Source: Serilophus lunatus
Lineage: Eukaryota > Chordata > Aves > Passeriformes > Eurylaimidae
Assembly: GCA_013399895.1 (NCBI GenBank)
Contig: VXBA01002632.1
Span: forward strand, 95,778 to 159,777
Length of the DNA: 64,000 nt
Direction of reading: 5' to 3'
Shown here: piece by piece, positions 50,352-61,454 of the stretch
Position numbering within the stretch: the stretch's first letter is position 1
Layout: every line of letters starts with the position of its first letter
The notes under the pieces: generated by a model
What the model saw: the letters and a program-made list of their open reading frames with translations, nothing else
Told to the model about the DNA's origin: nothing
Databases searched by the model: none
Made by a program: the position numbers and the translations under genes

Positions 50352-51975
50352 CACAGAATCACTAGGTTGAGAGAGACCTCCAAGATCATCTAGTCCAACC
50401 CTTGCTCTAACACCTCGACTAGACTAGACCATGTCACCAAGTGCCACATCCAGCCTTTTTTTAAACACATCCAGCGATGGTAACTCCACCACCTCCCCGG
50501 GCAGACTATTCTAATACTTTATTACTCTTTCTGTGAAAAACTTCTTTCTAGTATCTAACCTATACCTCCCTTGATGCAGCTTGAGACTGTGTCCTCTCGT
50601 TCTGTCAGTTGCTGGCCGGTGGAAGAGGCCAACCCCCACCTGACTACAACCTCCTTTCAGGAAGTCGTAGACAGCGATAAGGTCACCTCTGAGCCTCCTT
50701 TTCTCCAGGCTAAACAACTCTTAACTCCCTCAATCGTTCCTCATAGGGCTTGTGCTCCAAGCCCCCCACCAGCCTCGTTGCTCTCCTCTGGACACGCTCA
50801 ATCATCTCCACGTCCTTCCTAAACTGAGGGGCCCAGAACTGGACACAGTACTCCAGGTGCGGTCTCACCAGTGCCGAGTACAGAGGCAGAATAACCTCCC
50901 TGTTCCTGCTGGCCACACCGTTCCTAATGCAGGCCAGGATGCCGTTGGCCTTCTTGGCCANNNNNNNNNNNNNNNNNNNNNNNNNNNNNNNNNNNNNNNN
51001 NNNNNNNNNNNNNNNNNNNNNNNNNNNNNNNNNNNNNNNNNNNNNNNNNNNNNNNNNNNNNNNNNNNNNNNNNNNNNNNNNNNNNNNNNNNNNNNNNNNN
51101 NNNNNNNNNNNNNNNNNNNNNNNNNNNNNNNNNNNNNNNNNNNNNNNNNNNNNNNNNNNNNNNNNNNNNNNNNNNNNNNNNNNNNNNNNNNNNNNNNNNN
51201 NNNNNNNNNNNNNNNNNNNNNNNNNNNNNNNNNNNNNNNNNNNNNNNNNNNNNNNNNNNNNNNNNNNNNNNNNNNNNNNNNNNNNNNNNNNNNNNNNNNN
51301 NNNNNNNNNNNNNNNNNNNNNNNNNNNNNNNNNNNNNNNNNNNNNNNNNNNNNNNNNNNNNNNNNNNNNNNNNNNNNNNNNNNNNNNNNNNNNNNNNNNN
51401 NNNNNNNNNNNNNNNNNNNNNNNNNNNNNNNNNNNNNNNNNNNNNNNNNNNNNNNNNNNNNNNNNNNNNNNNNNNNNNNNNNNNNNNNNNNNNNNNNNNN
51501 GTCAGGCTAACTGGCCTGTAATTACCAGGATCCTCCTTCCTACCCTTTTTGTAAATAGGCGTCACATGGGCCAGCTTCCAGTCATCCAGAACCTCACCGG
51601 TGAGCCACGACTGGTGGTAAATGATGGAGAGTGGCTTCGCAATCTCATCTGCCAGCTCCTTCATCACCCTGGGATGGATCCCATCTGGTCCCATTGATCC
51701 AAGCATCCCAGCAGTTCCCTGACTGCCTCTTCTTGGATAACAGGAGGACCATTCTGCTCACTGTCACCACCTACCAACCCTGGAGCACAGTTGTCCTGAG
51801 GACAATCTGTCTTCTCACTAAAGACTGAGGCAAAGAAGGCATTAAGTGCTTCTGCCTTCTCCTCATCTTTAGTTACTAAGTTTCCTGCTTCACCCAATAC
51901 AGAACAAAGGTCGGTCTTACCCTTCCTTTTACCATTAATATATTAGTAAAAACTTTTTTATTATCCCTTACAGTA
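50352..51975 (-). mobile_element. Longest CR1 LINE copy, split by assembly gap
   Basis: Reverse-complement CR1 from a terminal CACAGAATCACTAGGTTGAG through the 3' UTR and ORF2 C-terminus, then a run of N, then the start of the reverse transcriptase region and part of the linker before it, ending near 51975. Minus-strand frames read SLEKRRLRGDLIAVYDFLKG and ASRNREVILPLYSALVRPHL left of the gap, and DEEKAEALNAFFASVFSEKT, MGPDGIHPRVMKELADEIAK and DPGNYRPVSL right of it. Defects: a single frameshift near 50712, a TGG to TAG change in the conserved KHW/KYW site near 50512, 5' truncation before the endonuclease. The catalytic palm (FADD) falls in the gap and cannot be judged. This is a rather young copy, with few lesions. 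Confidence 0.96.
50961..51500. other. Assembly gap of 540 N
   Basis: Exactly 540 unknown bases inside the CR1 copy. The flanks belong to the same element and orientation and are collinear, so the gap hides the reverse transcriptase palm of that element. The frames on its two sides differ by one when counted across 540 bases, so either the gap size is an estimate or a frameshift lies inside. Interspersed repeats are a usual cause of such gaps. Confidence 0.99.
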
Positions 51976-52338
51976 ATTGCCAATAATAATGCAGAGGACT
52001 ATATGATAGATAACTTGGTGTCAATATAATTTGGCCAATCTACAGGAGCAAGAATTAGAGATCTTAAAAAATACAAGTTCTCTACTGTAGTTCCTCACTA
52101 ATATAATTTTGTGGTCACTGTCTTCTAATTATGCAAGTGCCTTCAAAATGTCTTATTGAGAAATCAGTGTTTTTTCTAGTCTTTGACAGAAGTTGCCAAT
52201 ACTGAAAATGAAAGGCAAATATGGAACTGTATAAATTGTGTGTATTTTAGGAGAATAAGCAACGGAATGAGGACAATCAAAACAAAAAGCATCTTCCACT
52301 TTGACTTTTTCAGATTCATCGGATGCTTTGGGACTTAC

Positions 52339-52406
52339 ATTTTCTTTTTGCAATATGCCATTACATTGGGGATATATTCCATTTCCACTTCAGAGACTGT
52401 AAAGAT
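52339..52406 (-). CDS. Second candidate exon of the same unidentified gene
   Basis: On the minus strand a CTAAC branch-like site and TATTTACCAG acceptor precede a 68-nt open segment that ends AAAAT|GTAAGT, a strong donor. It reads IFTVSEVEMEYIPNVMAYCK then KK and leaves in phase 2. The next candidate exon, at 42252, must be entered in phase 2, and the junction would create an isoleucine codon (AT plus T). An alternative acceptor 10 nt further in (CTTTACAG) gives a 58-nt exon entered in phase 1. The last base before the donor is T rather than the preferred G. The peptide is not recognised. The intron to 42252 would be about 10 kb, plausible for a large vertebrate gene. Confidence 0.25.
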
Positions 52407-54246
52407 CTGGTAAATACCCATAAGAAGTTGTTAGGAGTATTCATCTACATACTTTGAATATTGATTTTTTTCCTCAAAGATTTAATGTGGTTTGCTATAC
52501 ATACACTGTGAAAAATTAAAAAAACCCCCACCCTGATTCTATAAACTAGATGCAAATCAAATCAACAAAAATAGATTTGATCTATGAATAGAAAAACTTT
52601 TCTTGTAATGTAGGATTTACAGTTCCTTAGTGAGCTGATTTTAAATGTTGCCACTAAACTTTCCAAAATAGGAATATTTAAGAAACTTAGGTACATAATT
52701 CCTATCTACATCTTACAATTGATTGACACTTCAATTTTACCTTCCTTAATAAATCCCATCATACGTCATCAGGTTTTCTTCTTATTCTTAAACAACAGAA
52801 ATCATAGACAATCTTTATTTTTATCCGTTTTTATCATATTCAATGACCATTTGGTTTTATATTGCCAAGATCATTTATACGTCTGTTTGACTAGACAGAG
52901 GACAGCAATAGAAATAAAGTGAGGCAACGACACCATTAATATGTTTGTTACTCAGAGTAGTAAATGGATAAAAAAGTGTGAGAGCTAAGGCACTTACACT
53001 GTGCAATATATATGTTTATAGGTTGCAAATTAAATTGCCATCATTTTCCAGCAATAACTTCATGGTGTTAGAGTGAATCACCTATTTTCTGTGACAAGGA
53101 GCACACAGTAATTGTTGAGATGCATCATTTCCTACCATATTTGAGGAGAGGGAAAAATCACAAATGTGTGGTGTCCAATGAGAGTGGAAGGAGTATGTAG
53201 CATAAAAAATGAACAGCTTCTTGAAAAAAGATCAGATAAAAAGGAATGCATAGTTCCTTTTGTTTCATTTTGTAACATTCCAAATAAATATATGGCTCTA
53301 GAAAATTAGAATCAGCAATGCTAATTTCTATCCTAAAACTATAGCAAACACTATGTCTGATCTCACAGAGTAGTTTCAGTAAAATATCTCTTTGAATGGA
53401 GGCAGAGTTCTACTTTAGTGGGTTTGTCAAAAATTTGATTGCATGCGGAGATGATTCTCAAGGTGCCATCGGACAAAAGAAAAGTGACAAATATGGAGGT
53501 GTCTATTATACAATTAATCACCCGGCCTTGTCAGATAGAGCACGAGAGGACAATAAAGACAGACCTTGAAGCCTAGTAAACTGTTTGTCTCAGTAGCAGA
53601 CAAAAATATCAGATATAGTCAAGTGAAACTCAAAACAAGAAATGCTGAAAAAGAGCATGAGAAGTTGAGAAGTGCATGAGAGGGTCATTTATGAAAGGTG
53701 CTGATTAGGACCAAGTTTGATAACAGTATTTTGTGATGCATATCTGTGTCCAGAAAGAACTGTGTTTATACTGTCATCTTAGCACTGTATTCAGCAGATA
53801 GCTTACAGATAAAATTATGTAAGAAATTTCTGTTCTATTACCAGCCTTTTGAGATAACTGTCTTGTTACTACAGAATTTTCAAAGTTTTGAACCTTCAAA
53901 ATCAATACTCCCTTAAGAAAATATATCACAAAATTTCAGACATTTAAACAATTTTAAAGCTGTATTGCCTGCTGATAGAAACCTTAAGCAATGATGGGAA
54001 CAGACCTAAGAACTGAAGATTACCTAAAGCCATCTACATGAGCAAAGGTCAAGAAAATAGCTGTACTATGGCTGACACATGGATGAAGAGTGGTTTTTTT
54101 TCAGACCACAGTTCTCTCTCATCTTCTTCAGCCCTCCGTTCAGTTCTCAAACTTGAACAGGAATCTAATTTTTTTTTTCTTCATATGGATTAAAATATGG
54201 TCTTCTCAAAATTATTTCTTGAGAGAGAATGTAGAAGAGGCAACTT

Positions 54247-54267
54247 CCCCCCTCCCCACCCCACCCC
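54247..54267 (-). other. Strong G-quadruplex motif (minus strand)
   Basis: The plus strand has C-runs of 6, 4, 4 and 4 separated by single bases (T, A, A). On the minus strand this is G4-T-G4-T-G4-A-G6: four G tracts of at least four with one-base loops. From known quadruplex rules this is a very stable parallel type. It stands out in AT-rich DNA and is on the strand that would be the coding (RNA-like) strand of the putative minus-strand gene, so it would also appear in the nascent transcript. Confidence 0.9.
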
Positions 54268-57204
54268 AAATTACCCACTGCAGTGTCATCAAGCACCAAA
54301 CCCTGTGTATTAGAACAGGAATATTAAATCTTCTGTGGTCATATGATGATTCAAAAGGAAACAAAGGAAAAAAATAATAGCAAATTCAAGTGTCAGAATA
54401 TATTAAGCTACACTTCACTACTACAACTAAGTGGTTTAACACCAATTATCTGTCTACATTTTTCATGCTCAAGGATGAAATCTTTGGCTGACTGGTTTGG
54501 TTGGAAGATTTGTGACTTATTTCCATGTGTTCTGGAAAAAAGTAGCTACTATGTTATTTTGGTCCCTAGGCTATGCTGCAGGAGGCATTTCCTGCAGTAT
54601 GTCAGAGATCTTGAAGATCAGGATCTCTTGAGGAATTTAGCATTGAGTTCTAGTTGATTACAGAAAGTCTTTACTCAATGGTAAAAGTAAGCCTGCAGTC
54701 AGGAGTGCTGGAAAATGAATTAACTGAAGTTCCATGGAGGTGTGTCATTGCAGTTTATTAAGACTTGCAGACTTACTCAGGTAGTCTTTGAAATAAGTTT
54801 CTGTCTGATTACTTGTCTTAGAAAACTTTTCAGACCAAGCATGGAGCTCAGCAGTTATGTGCCAGATGATTCTACATTTGGTATCTAACAGGAAGCAAGA
54901 AATAGCGCATTTTCAAAAATAAAAATGACCTTTAACTTTTTATTTCCATTTAGTGTTTTGTTTAAGGCTTCTATGTCAAAAATACTGAGAAGTTTGTTTT
55001 CAATTAGAAGTTGGTTCCACCAATAAGTCACTTGCAAACTTCTTAATGTATTATTTTATCATTAAAAGATGCAGATTATAAATTAGAACAATATGGTCTT
55101 ATGTGCCCAATGAGAAAATAACAACAAAAAAAGCAAAATACTTCCAGAGCAGAGCAGTGAGTGTATTAATATTTCCAAGGGTACAGCAATAACCTGTGTA
55201 CTTAGTAGCTTTTAAACAGTATGAAAAAAATTGCAAACTGAACCCAAACAACCACAAAATATTTGTGCCTTGATCCAGATCACAGTTACCTAAATAGTCT
55301 GATACTAATCATCTCTAAAATATTAATCCTACATAAAGCTGAGGTATCTGGTAAAATACAGTAAAATAGGTAATTTCTTTTAAGATGTGTCTCCCATTGA
55401 CATTCCTACTAAAAAAAATATTCCAGAAGGATAGTCACCTAAGCTAAATCCTTCTAAAATAGGTCAGTATTAAAAAAGCCATATTATTTGCCTTTTACTC
55501 TTCACAAAAAAAACCCCACAAAAAAATCAAGTCATCGTTCCTTCCTTCAAAAGACTAGAAATGGCCGCAGTTTTTGAGTGTGTGGGAAATTGACATATTT
55601 GATTTACTTATGTCTTGCAACCCCATTTTTAAAAACAGTAGACAAATACTAGAAGGGAAAATTAAAGTTCATAGTGCTCACATTTTGGTTTTGTTCTTGT
55701 TTTGTTTTTATGTTAAGTTTCAGTTAGAATTAGACAAAAACTATTTTTATTATCAGGTGTTAAGCAAAAGTTTCTATTGAAATTCATAAGAAACTGATGG
55801 TGGTATTGATTCTGATTCTGGTATTGTCCCATGGCTCCAACCAAGCACAAGTGACCATATCAATTAGGCCACCAGGGCCATATTTAGGTTATTTAGGTAA
55901 TCTATTTAAGGAACAAAATACCAAAATACATAATGAACAGAAATAATAAGACGGGATTCATCAGAAAAAAAAGAAACCCCACTATATATTTATTCTTTTA
56001 ATTAATGTATATGAAGACAGGGTAATATTTTGGAAGAGGGACAGTATTCTTCATTTCAACTGTGGGTTTCATTTTTTTTAAGAAACTACTACAGAGGAAA
56101 ATATTTACTTTCCCACACCGTCCCCGTGACTTTCAGGACTACAAAATGTGCCAGATTAAGACCTTGGAGATGGAAATTCTATGTTTATCCACAGGGCATG
56201 TTCAGCACTGCCAACGGCTCTGCAACTTTTCCCAAACAATGTTCCTCAACGATGACTTGAAAGGACCACAATTAGGAGCAGGAGAATAGTTTAATTTCCA
56301 TGCCCATTCAATCCTTGACTTCTCTGCTGAGCCTGCCAACTGTTGCCAATTGCAATGGTGAATTTTGTGACATGGACACTTGTCCACCAGGAACTGGACT
56401 GAGGCTGCAATCCAATGTAATTATTTTCAGTCATTCTTGACTTACGAGAAGTTTCAAACAAGGAAATGTTGAAGCTTTTCTGTTTTTACCAGCTCCATCA
56501 ACAACTGCTCCCACTGCAGCAGTGATAGCTGAAGTGTTCCCTGACAACTTCAAAAACATTTTAATGATTTTTCAATTTTTAACCATCTCCTCTGATTAAT
56601 TTAGTTATCAATTACAAAGAATAAAAAAAAAAATCCCTTTTCAATCATATATCAAAAATATATATTCCAAATGTTTAAAAAAACTTACAAAACCACCGGA
56701 CTTGAACTGAACATCTTGTGATGTATCAAGTATACAAATAGCAAGATCTACTTTTCACAATCACCATGTGTAAACCACTCATACTTTCCCATCCTATTGG
56801 AAGATATACCTTGTGAGGTTTTTTTCCTCAGATTGTATATTTGAAAAAGTAATTTTCATGCCATTTGCACATGCATAAAAATACATAATTATTTTTTTCA
56901 ATTCTATAGTTATGTTACCACAAGGCAATTTGGTAAAGATGGGACCAAAGCTATAGCAATAATGTGCAGTCCCATTTGAACTCAGAGCACAAGTAACCCG
57001 GGCTTCTGTTCGTGTGGGAACCTTAGATGTCACAGTCATTGATCAATATTTAATAACTGATGAATAAGTGTCATTTAACTCTAATGTTTTAAGGCTAATT
57101 TAGAGGAAACAAAATTATAAATTATGTACATTGTATCATCAGAATCAAAAGGACTAGAACAAAAAAATATTCCCATAAACCCCAAACAAAACCAAAACAA
57201 ATCC

Positions 57205-57243
57205 AAAAAGAAAAAAAAAAAAAAAAGAAAAAAAAAAAAAAAA
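57205..57243 (+). repeat. Double A-run
   Basis: A5-G, A16-G, A16: three A tracts separated by single G. Simple sequence. Nothing upstream is recognisable as a retroposed source, though 56700-57200 cannot be excluded. Confidence 0.85.
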
Positions 57244-58514
57244 GATTGCAGTACTGAGGTAAGTTTGGTCTGCTCTTCCAGTTTGGGACAAAGGAGGAGA
57301 AGAACAGGAGGACTAACTGCACAGATCCCTCTAGTGGCTGCGATAAAGATGGGATTTCGGCTATATCTGAATGAACAAGTCTTTCAGATCCAAAAGATGT
57401 GTTAGGAGCACGGGAGTTTGTAGAGGGGGAACCTGCTGAGCAGGGCTGTGAGCTGACCTTCCAGAAGGGCTGCCTGATCCCAGCAGTACCTGCAGAACTC
57501 AGTTAAAGTGCAAACAAGATATGCAGGAGACCAAAGGGTGGGGGAAGCAGGGAAGTTGTACAGTTCTTTGAAGCCGAACTGTGTTACACAGCTGGACAGT
57601 AATAACTGTGTGCATGCTTTGATTAATGCAGGTGTCCAAATGTATTTTGGGGCTTTACAAAGGATAAATTTTGTATTGTCCCCACATGATCCAATACATG
57701 TGATTGTACTCCTTGCAATAGAAAGAAACCAGTGCCTTTTTCCTCCCTAGACACGAACTATTGAGTGCAAAGCATGAGCTTGTGAATGTCAGTGCATGCC
57801 AGATGAATGTGGAGCCTGTAAAGTCACCTATACTGGAAAAGAAGGACAGCTTCTTGCCTATAGCATCATAAAGATTTATGCTCAATAAAGGATAGACAAG
57901 AAGAAAAATATCAAGGCTATTATGTGGAATTTATTTTGCAGTCTTATATCATTAAAGAAGCAATAAGTTTATAATTTCACTCTAAGTTGTGCAACATTTT
58001 CTATTTTGTCTACAAATGATTTGCTGGTTTATGGGTTTTTTTCAGCTCACCTGAAATATGTTTACTCAAGTGAGGAGCATTTTTCTGAATCTGAACTTAC
58101 TTATGAAATAGACTGTATAACGTGACTGCTTTCCATAGCTAATACACAACTAGGTGTTGTAGAGAATCCTAACACGTAGCAGTTACTTGGTTAATGTTAG
58201 CATACATTTCTGTGGCAAACCCACATCCTGTCTCCTGTGGAGACATTTCTGTCTTCATTTATAATTTTTACTAACTTTACTCCTCTTGAGATATTATTAG
58301 GAATTTCTGGAAATTAATTACAAAATCAGCCTAGAGGAAGTCTACTCCTACACTATTTTCAATCCTAAAATATTTTGAATACTGTTCTTGACAATCCAAT
58401 ATAATGTTTATGGAAGACACCAGTTACAATCTGTTGCAAAATATGGGCATTTTCTATTAGGATTCAAAGACGAATTATAAAATATTCTTGAGATGGGTTT
58501 AGTTGATTGGGAAG

Positions 58515-58617
58515 CATAGAGTCATAGAATAGGTTGGAAAAGACTTTTAAGATCATCAAGTCCAATCACTTACACAGCAATGCTGAGTCCACCACTAATC
58601 CATGTTCCTAATCACCA
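58515..58617 (-). mobile_element. CR1 LINE, short 3' terminal fragment
   Basis: CATAGAGTCATAGAATAGG and AGATCATCAAGTCCAATC mark a CR1 3' end in reverse complement of about 100 bp. It stops where a second CR1 3' terminus starts at 58618. In sense direction it lies just downstream of that terminus, which suggests that one element inserted at, or right next to, the end of another. Confidence 0.92.
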
Positions 58618-59130
58618 CACAGAATCACAGAATCAATTAGGTAGGAAAAGACCTCTGTTTGTTTTTTTTTACCAAACACCACCATACCAACTAGATCATG
58701 GCACTACGTGTCACATCCAATCTGTTTTTAAATACATCTAGGACTGTAACCTCACCACTGGACTTGCTCCAGCACCTCAACGTTGTTCCTGAATTTAGGT
58801 GCCCAGAACTGGACACAGTACTCGTGGTGTGGTCTCACCAGTACTGAGTACAGGGGGAAAATCATATTCCCCAGTCCTGCTGTCCACACTATTCCTGATA
58901 CAGGCCAGGATGTCTTCGGCTTTCTTGGCCACCTGGGCACATTTCTGACTCATGTTCAGCTGTCTGTCAACAGGCACTCCCAGGTCCTTTTTTACTGGGC
59001 CTGTTTCCAGCCGCTCTGTCCCCAGCCTGTAGTGCTGCAGGGGGTTGCTGTGGCCAAAGTGCACTTGGTCTTGTTGAACCTCATACTGTTGGTCTTGGCC
59101 CATCAATCCAGCTTGTCAAGATCTGTCTTA
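58618..59130 (-). mobile_element. CR1 LINE with internal deletion
   Basis: Starts with two terminal units (CACAGAATCACAGAATC) and a 3' UTR to about 58759, then jumps directly to the ORF2 region normally several hundred bases upstream. From 58760 it reads, on the minus strand, LHTxLxx-equivalent sequence decayed at first, then CVQFWAPKFRNNVEVLEQVQ, AKKAEDILACIRNSVDSR and KKDLGVPVDRQLNMSQKCAQ, to about 59130. The conserved ORF2 tail (SLEKRRLRGD region) is missing between the two parts, so an internal deletion has occurred. Moderately diverged. Confidence 0.9.
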
Positions 59131-59525
59131 CCTATGGGTCTTTTAAATGCTTCCAGGGTTACTGTCTCAACCGTTTCCCATTACCCTGGTCAGCTTGTTC
59201 CAATGCTTGACAATCCTATAAGCGATGAAGTATTTCCTCATATCCAGTTTAAACTTTCCCTGGTGCAACTTGTTACCTCTTGTCCTACCACTTGTCACTT
59301 GGGAGAAGAGACCAACCTTCACCTGTCTATCCTCCTTTCAGGTGGTTGCAGAGGGTGATAAGATCCCCTCTGAGTTGTCTTTTCTCCAGGCTAAACACTT
59401 CCAGCTCCCTTAGCTGCTCCTCATCAGACTTTTACTCTAGGTACTCCACCAATTTTTGTTGATCTTCTTTGGAAGTGCTCCTACATCTCAGTGTCTTTTT
59501 TGTGGTGAGAAGCTCAATATGCTGC
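59131..59525 (-). mobile_element. CR1 LINE, ORF2 tail and start of 3' UTR
   Basis: Reverse-complement CR1 covering the C-terminal part of ORF2 and the beginning of the 3' UTR: GTCTTTTAAATGCTTCCAGG, CAGCTTGTTCCAATGCTTGA, then the region equivalent to SLEKRQLRGDLITLCNHLKG near 59340-59400, ending about 59525. Its own 3' terminus is missing; at 59130 it abuts a piece that belongs further upstream in CR1. This is therefore a separate copy, or a rearranged part of the neighbouring one. Confidence 0.9.
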
Positions 59526-61454
59526 AGGAGTAACTAATTAGTGAACAAATTTTAATAGAGTTGGAATCCAGTATCAATCTACCCAAACCCTACAGGGTCA
59601 AAAAGCTGAAGAACCAGTCTCAGTGAGCACAATGGTGCACAGGGAAGATGCTGAGTGGCTTTGCTGAGCAAGGCTGTATTTTGATCTCTACAAAGAAGAT
59701 CACAGAAGCAGCTGGGGTGGCCCTGAGTCACTGATTTTTCATCTAGATTGTCAAAATTCCCCCATCATCCCCAAAAGGGGCCAAGGCAGATGTTTCTGCA
59801 TGAAGATACTGGTTACTGGTTGGAAGAAAGCTGATGCATGATTAGGAGAAAAATGGAAAGGACCCACTCTTTTTTTTTCCTGCTTTTGCCTCCCAGTGCC
59901 AGGTCCAATTCCCTATGCCCCTTTGTCTGATCCATCAACAGGTGGACTGGATTTTTATCCAAGACTGTTATGCAATTCAATGCCACATAATTAAATTGTG
60001 CTATATTATTCAAACATGTAGCAGATTTGCTATATTTAGGGAAGTTTTCTTTTAAAATGTCCCTAAATACTTACTATGAACAATGCACTTAAAATTTCCT
60101 AATAAAAAATCATAAATAAGTATTTATGATAATTTTTTAAAATTTGCTCAGATTTTTATCTATGGATGGCATTGGAGATGCAGTTTGATATACTTTAATC
60201 CTTAAAGGAATGTGGTCTTTTTATTCTATCAAATGGGGTCGCAGTAAATTATCTTACCCTGCATTAGACATATATACAGTAACTATATTGCAAAAATGCT
60301 ATTGCTTATAACAGGATAATATTTTTTTTCACGATCATCATCTATTATCTTTTGATTTCCATTATGTTAGCACTTCTCTTGAAGACAAAGGGACAATCTT
60401 TCTTCATGTAAATATTAAATGCATGTCTTAGCTTATAGAAATAGTTTTTCTTTTGTTTCAGCTCCATTAATTCTTTTAATTGAGAGGAAATTTTGGGGAA
60501 CTTTTCACATATTACTAGAACTCATTTTTAGCAAATAAAGTTAAATTGCTTTGTGTGTTTATTTTTAATGAGACACTAACTAGATATTAATGCTTTTGTA
60601 AACAAGACACCATTACCTTTCCTTGAGCTACTGAGACAGGCAGTAAAAGAATGTAGACATAATCACATAGAAGCAGATGCTGAAAATATAATAGAATGCA
60701 TGTCTGTATTGGCTCTTAACTTCTAGGTTAATGTAGCAAATTTAACACTGCTGACACATTTTAATATGCCACCGTTTTTTGGGCCAGGAAGTCATGTGAT
60801 CAGTTAATATTAAAATTATTTACCTTGAATTAACGTCTAAAGCATATCTAAGGGAACAAGTCTAAAACCACTGAAGGTGTCTTTTACACAGATGCATCTG
60901 TATCAAGAGTCCAAAGTCAAATAACAGGACACTTTGCAATGAGGAAATAAGCTTTTTACTTTTGATCATATTTTTGAAAGTACGGTTTCACAATCTGGCA
61001 CTTCTTGTCTCCATTTAGCTGAAAAAGAAAAGGGAGAATGGTAGTCCTCTGCTGCCTAGAAAGCAATGGACAAGAGAAGTTTGTGTTGTATTTTGCAAAG
61101 CACTGCATGTTTTTCCTGCTAAACAGAATTAGTAATAAAATGGCACGTGCAATATTTAATGAGGGATTGCCAAGAATTAGAATTATTTCCATTCCAGAAA
61201 GTAATAGGCTTTTTTTTACAGTCACTTCCACCTTATTTCTCTTTTTCCCATCCACCAGAGGCAGAGGGTGTTTACTATGGATCACAGAAACACATAACAA
61301 GAGGACTCTGTTCCAGGTAGTGCAGGAACTTATGTGTTGCACATGATGGCACAGCACACAGCACCAGATGTAAGGACAATGGCTCATCAAGCATGGATCT
61401 TAAGTCAGCCTACACCCCATGTCAAAATTGCTTCCATAAATCAAAAAGGATGGC
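59526..61454. other. Gene-free stretch, no gene recognised
   Basis: About 1.9 kb with no repeats recognised. The only point is a very good splice acceptor on the minus strand at 61019-61021 in front of a short open segment, listed separately. Minus-strand openness over 60956-61390 is otherwise without domains. Confidence 0.55.
60956..61018 (-). other. Weak candidate exon behind a strong acceptor
   Basis: The minus strand has an almost pure pyrimidine tract ending in CAG (CTCCCTTTTCTTTTTCAG), followed by 20 codons reading LNGDKKCQIVKPYFQKYDQK and a TAA stop. It could be a short terminal coding exon, or it could use a poor donor (AAAA|GTAAAA) just before the stop, leaving in phase 2. That phase would fit entry at 42252 but not entry into the 52.3-kb candidate with either acceptor. 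No polyadenylation signal lies close downstream. The acceptor is the best in the window; the rest is weak. Confidence 0.13.

Larger units (their letters stand above)
51976..58514. other. Gene-free by homology; second candidate exon and G-quadruplex
   Basis: About 6.5 kb without recognised repeats. It contains a candidate minus-strand exon at 52339-52406, a strong G-quadruplex motif on the minus strand at 54247-54267, and a double A-run at 57205-57243. From 57244 to 57900 the sequence is GC-richer and less repetitive, with an AATAAA at about 57883; I could not classify it. It may be an unrecognised retroposed sequence or a transcribed non-coding stretch. Confidence 0.5.

Noticed and set aside
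50752..51697. Long open frames of 250 or more codons on both strands
   Set aside because: They are artefacts of reading through 540 N; the real content on both sides is CR1 in reverse complement.
58783..59358. 191-codon open frame (+)
   Set aside because: It is the antisense of CR1 sequence and has no independent support.
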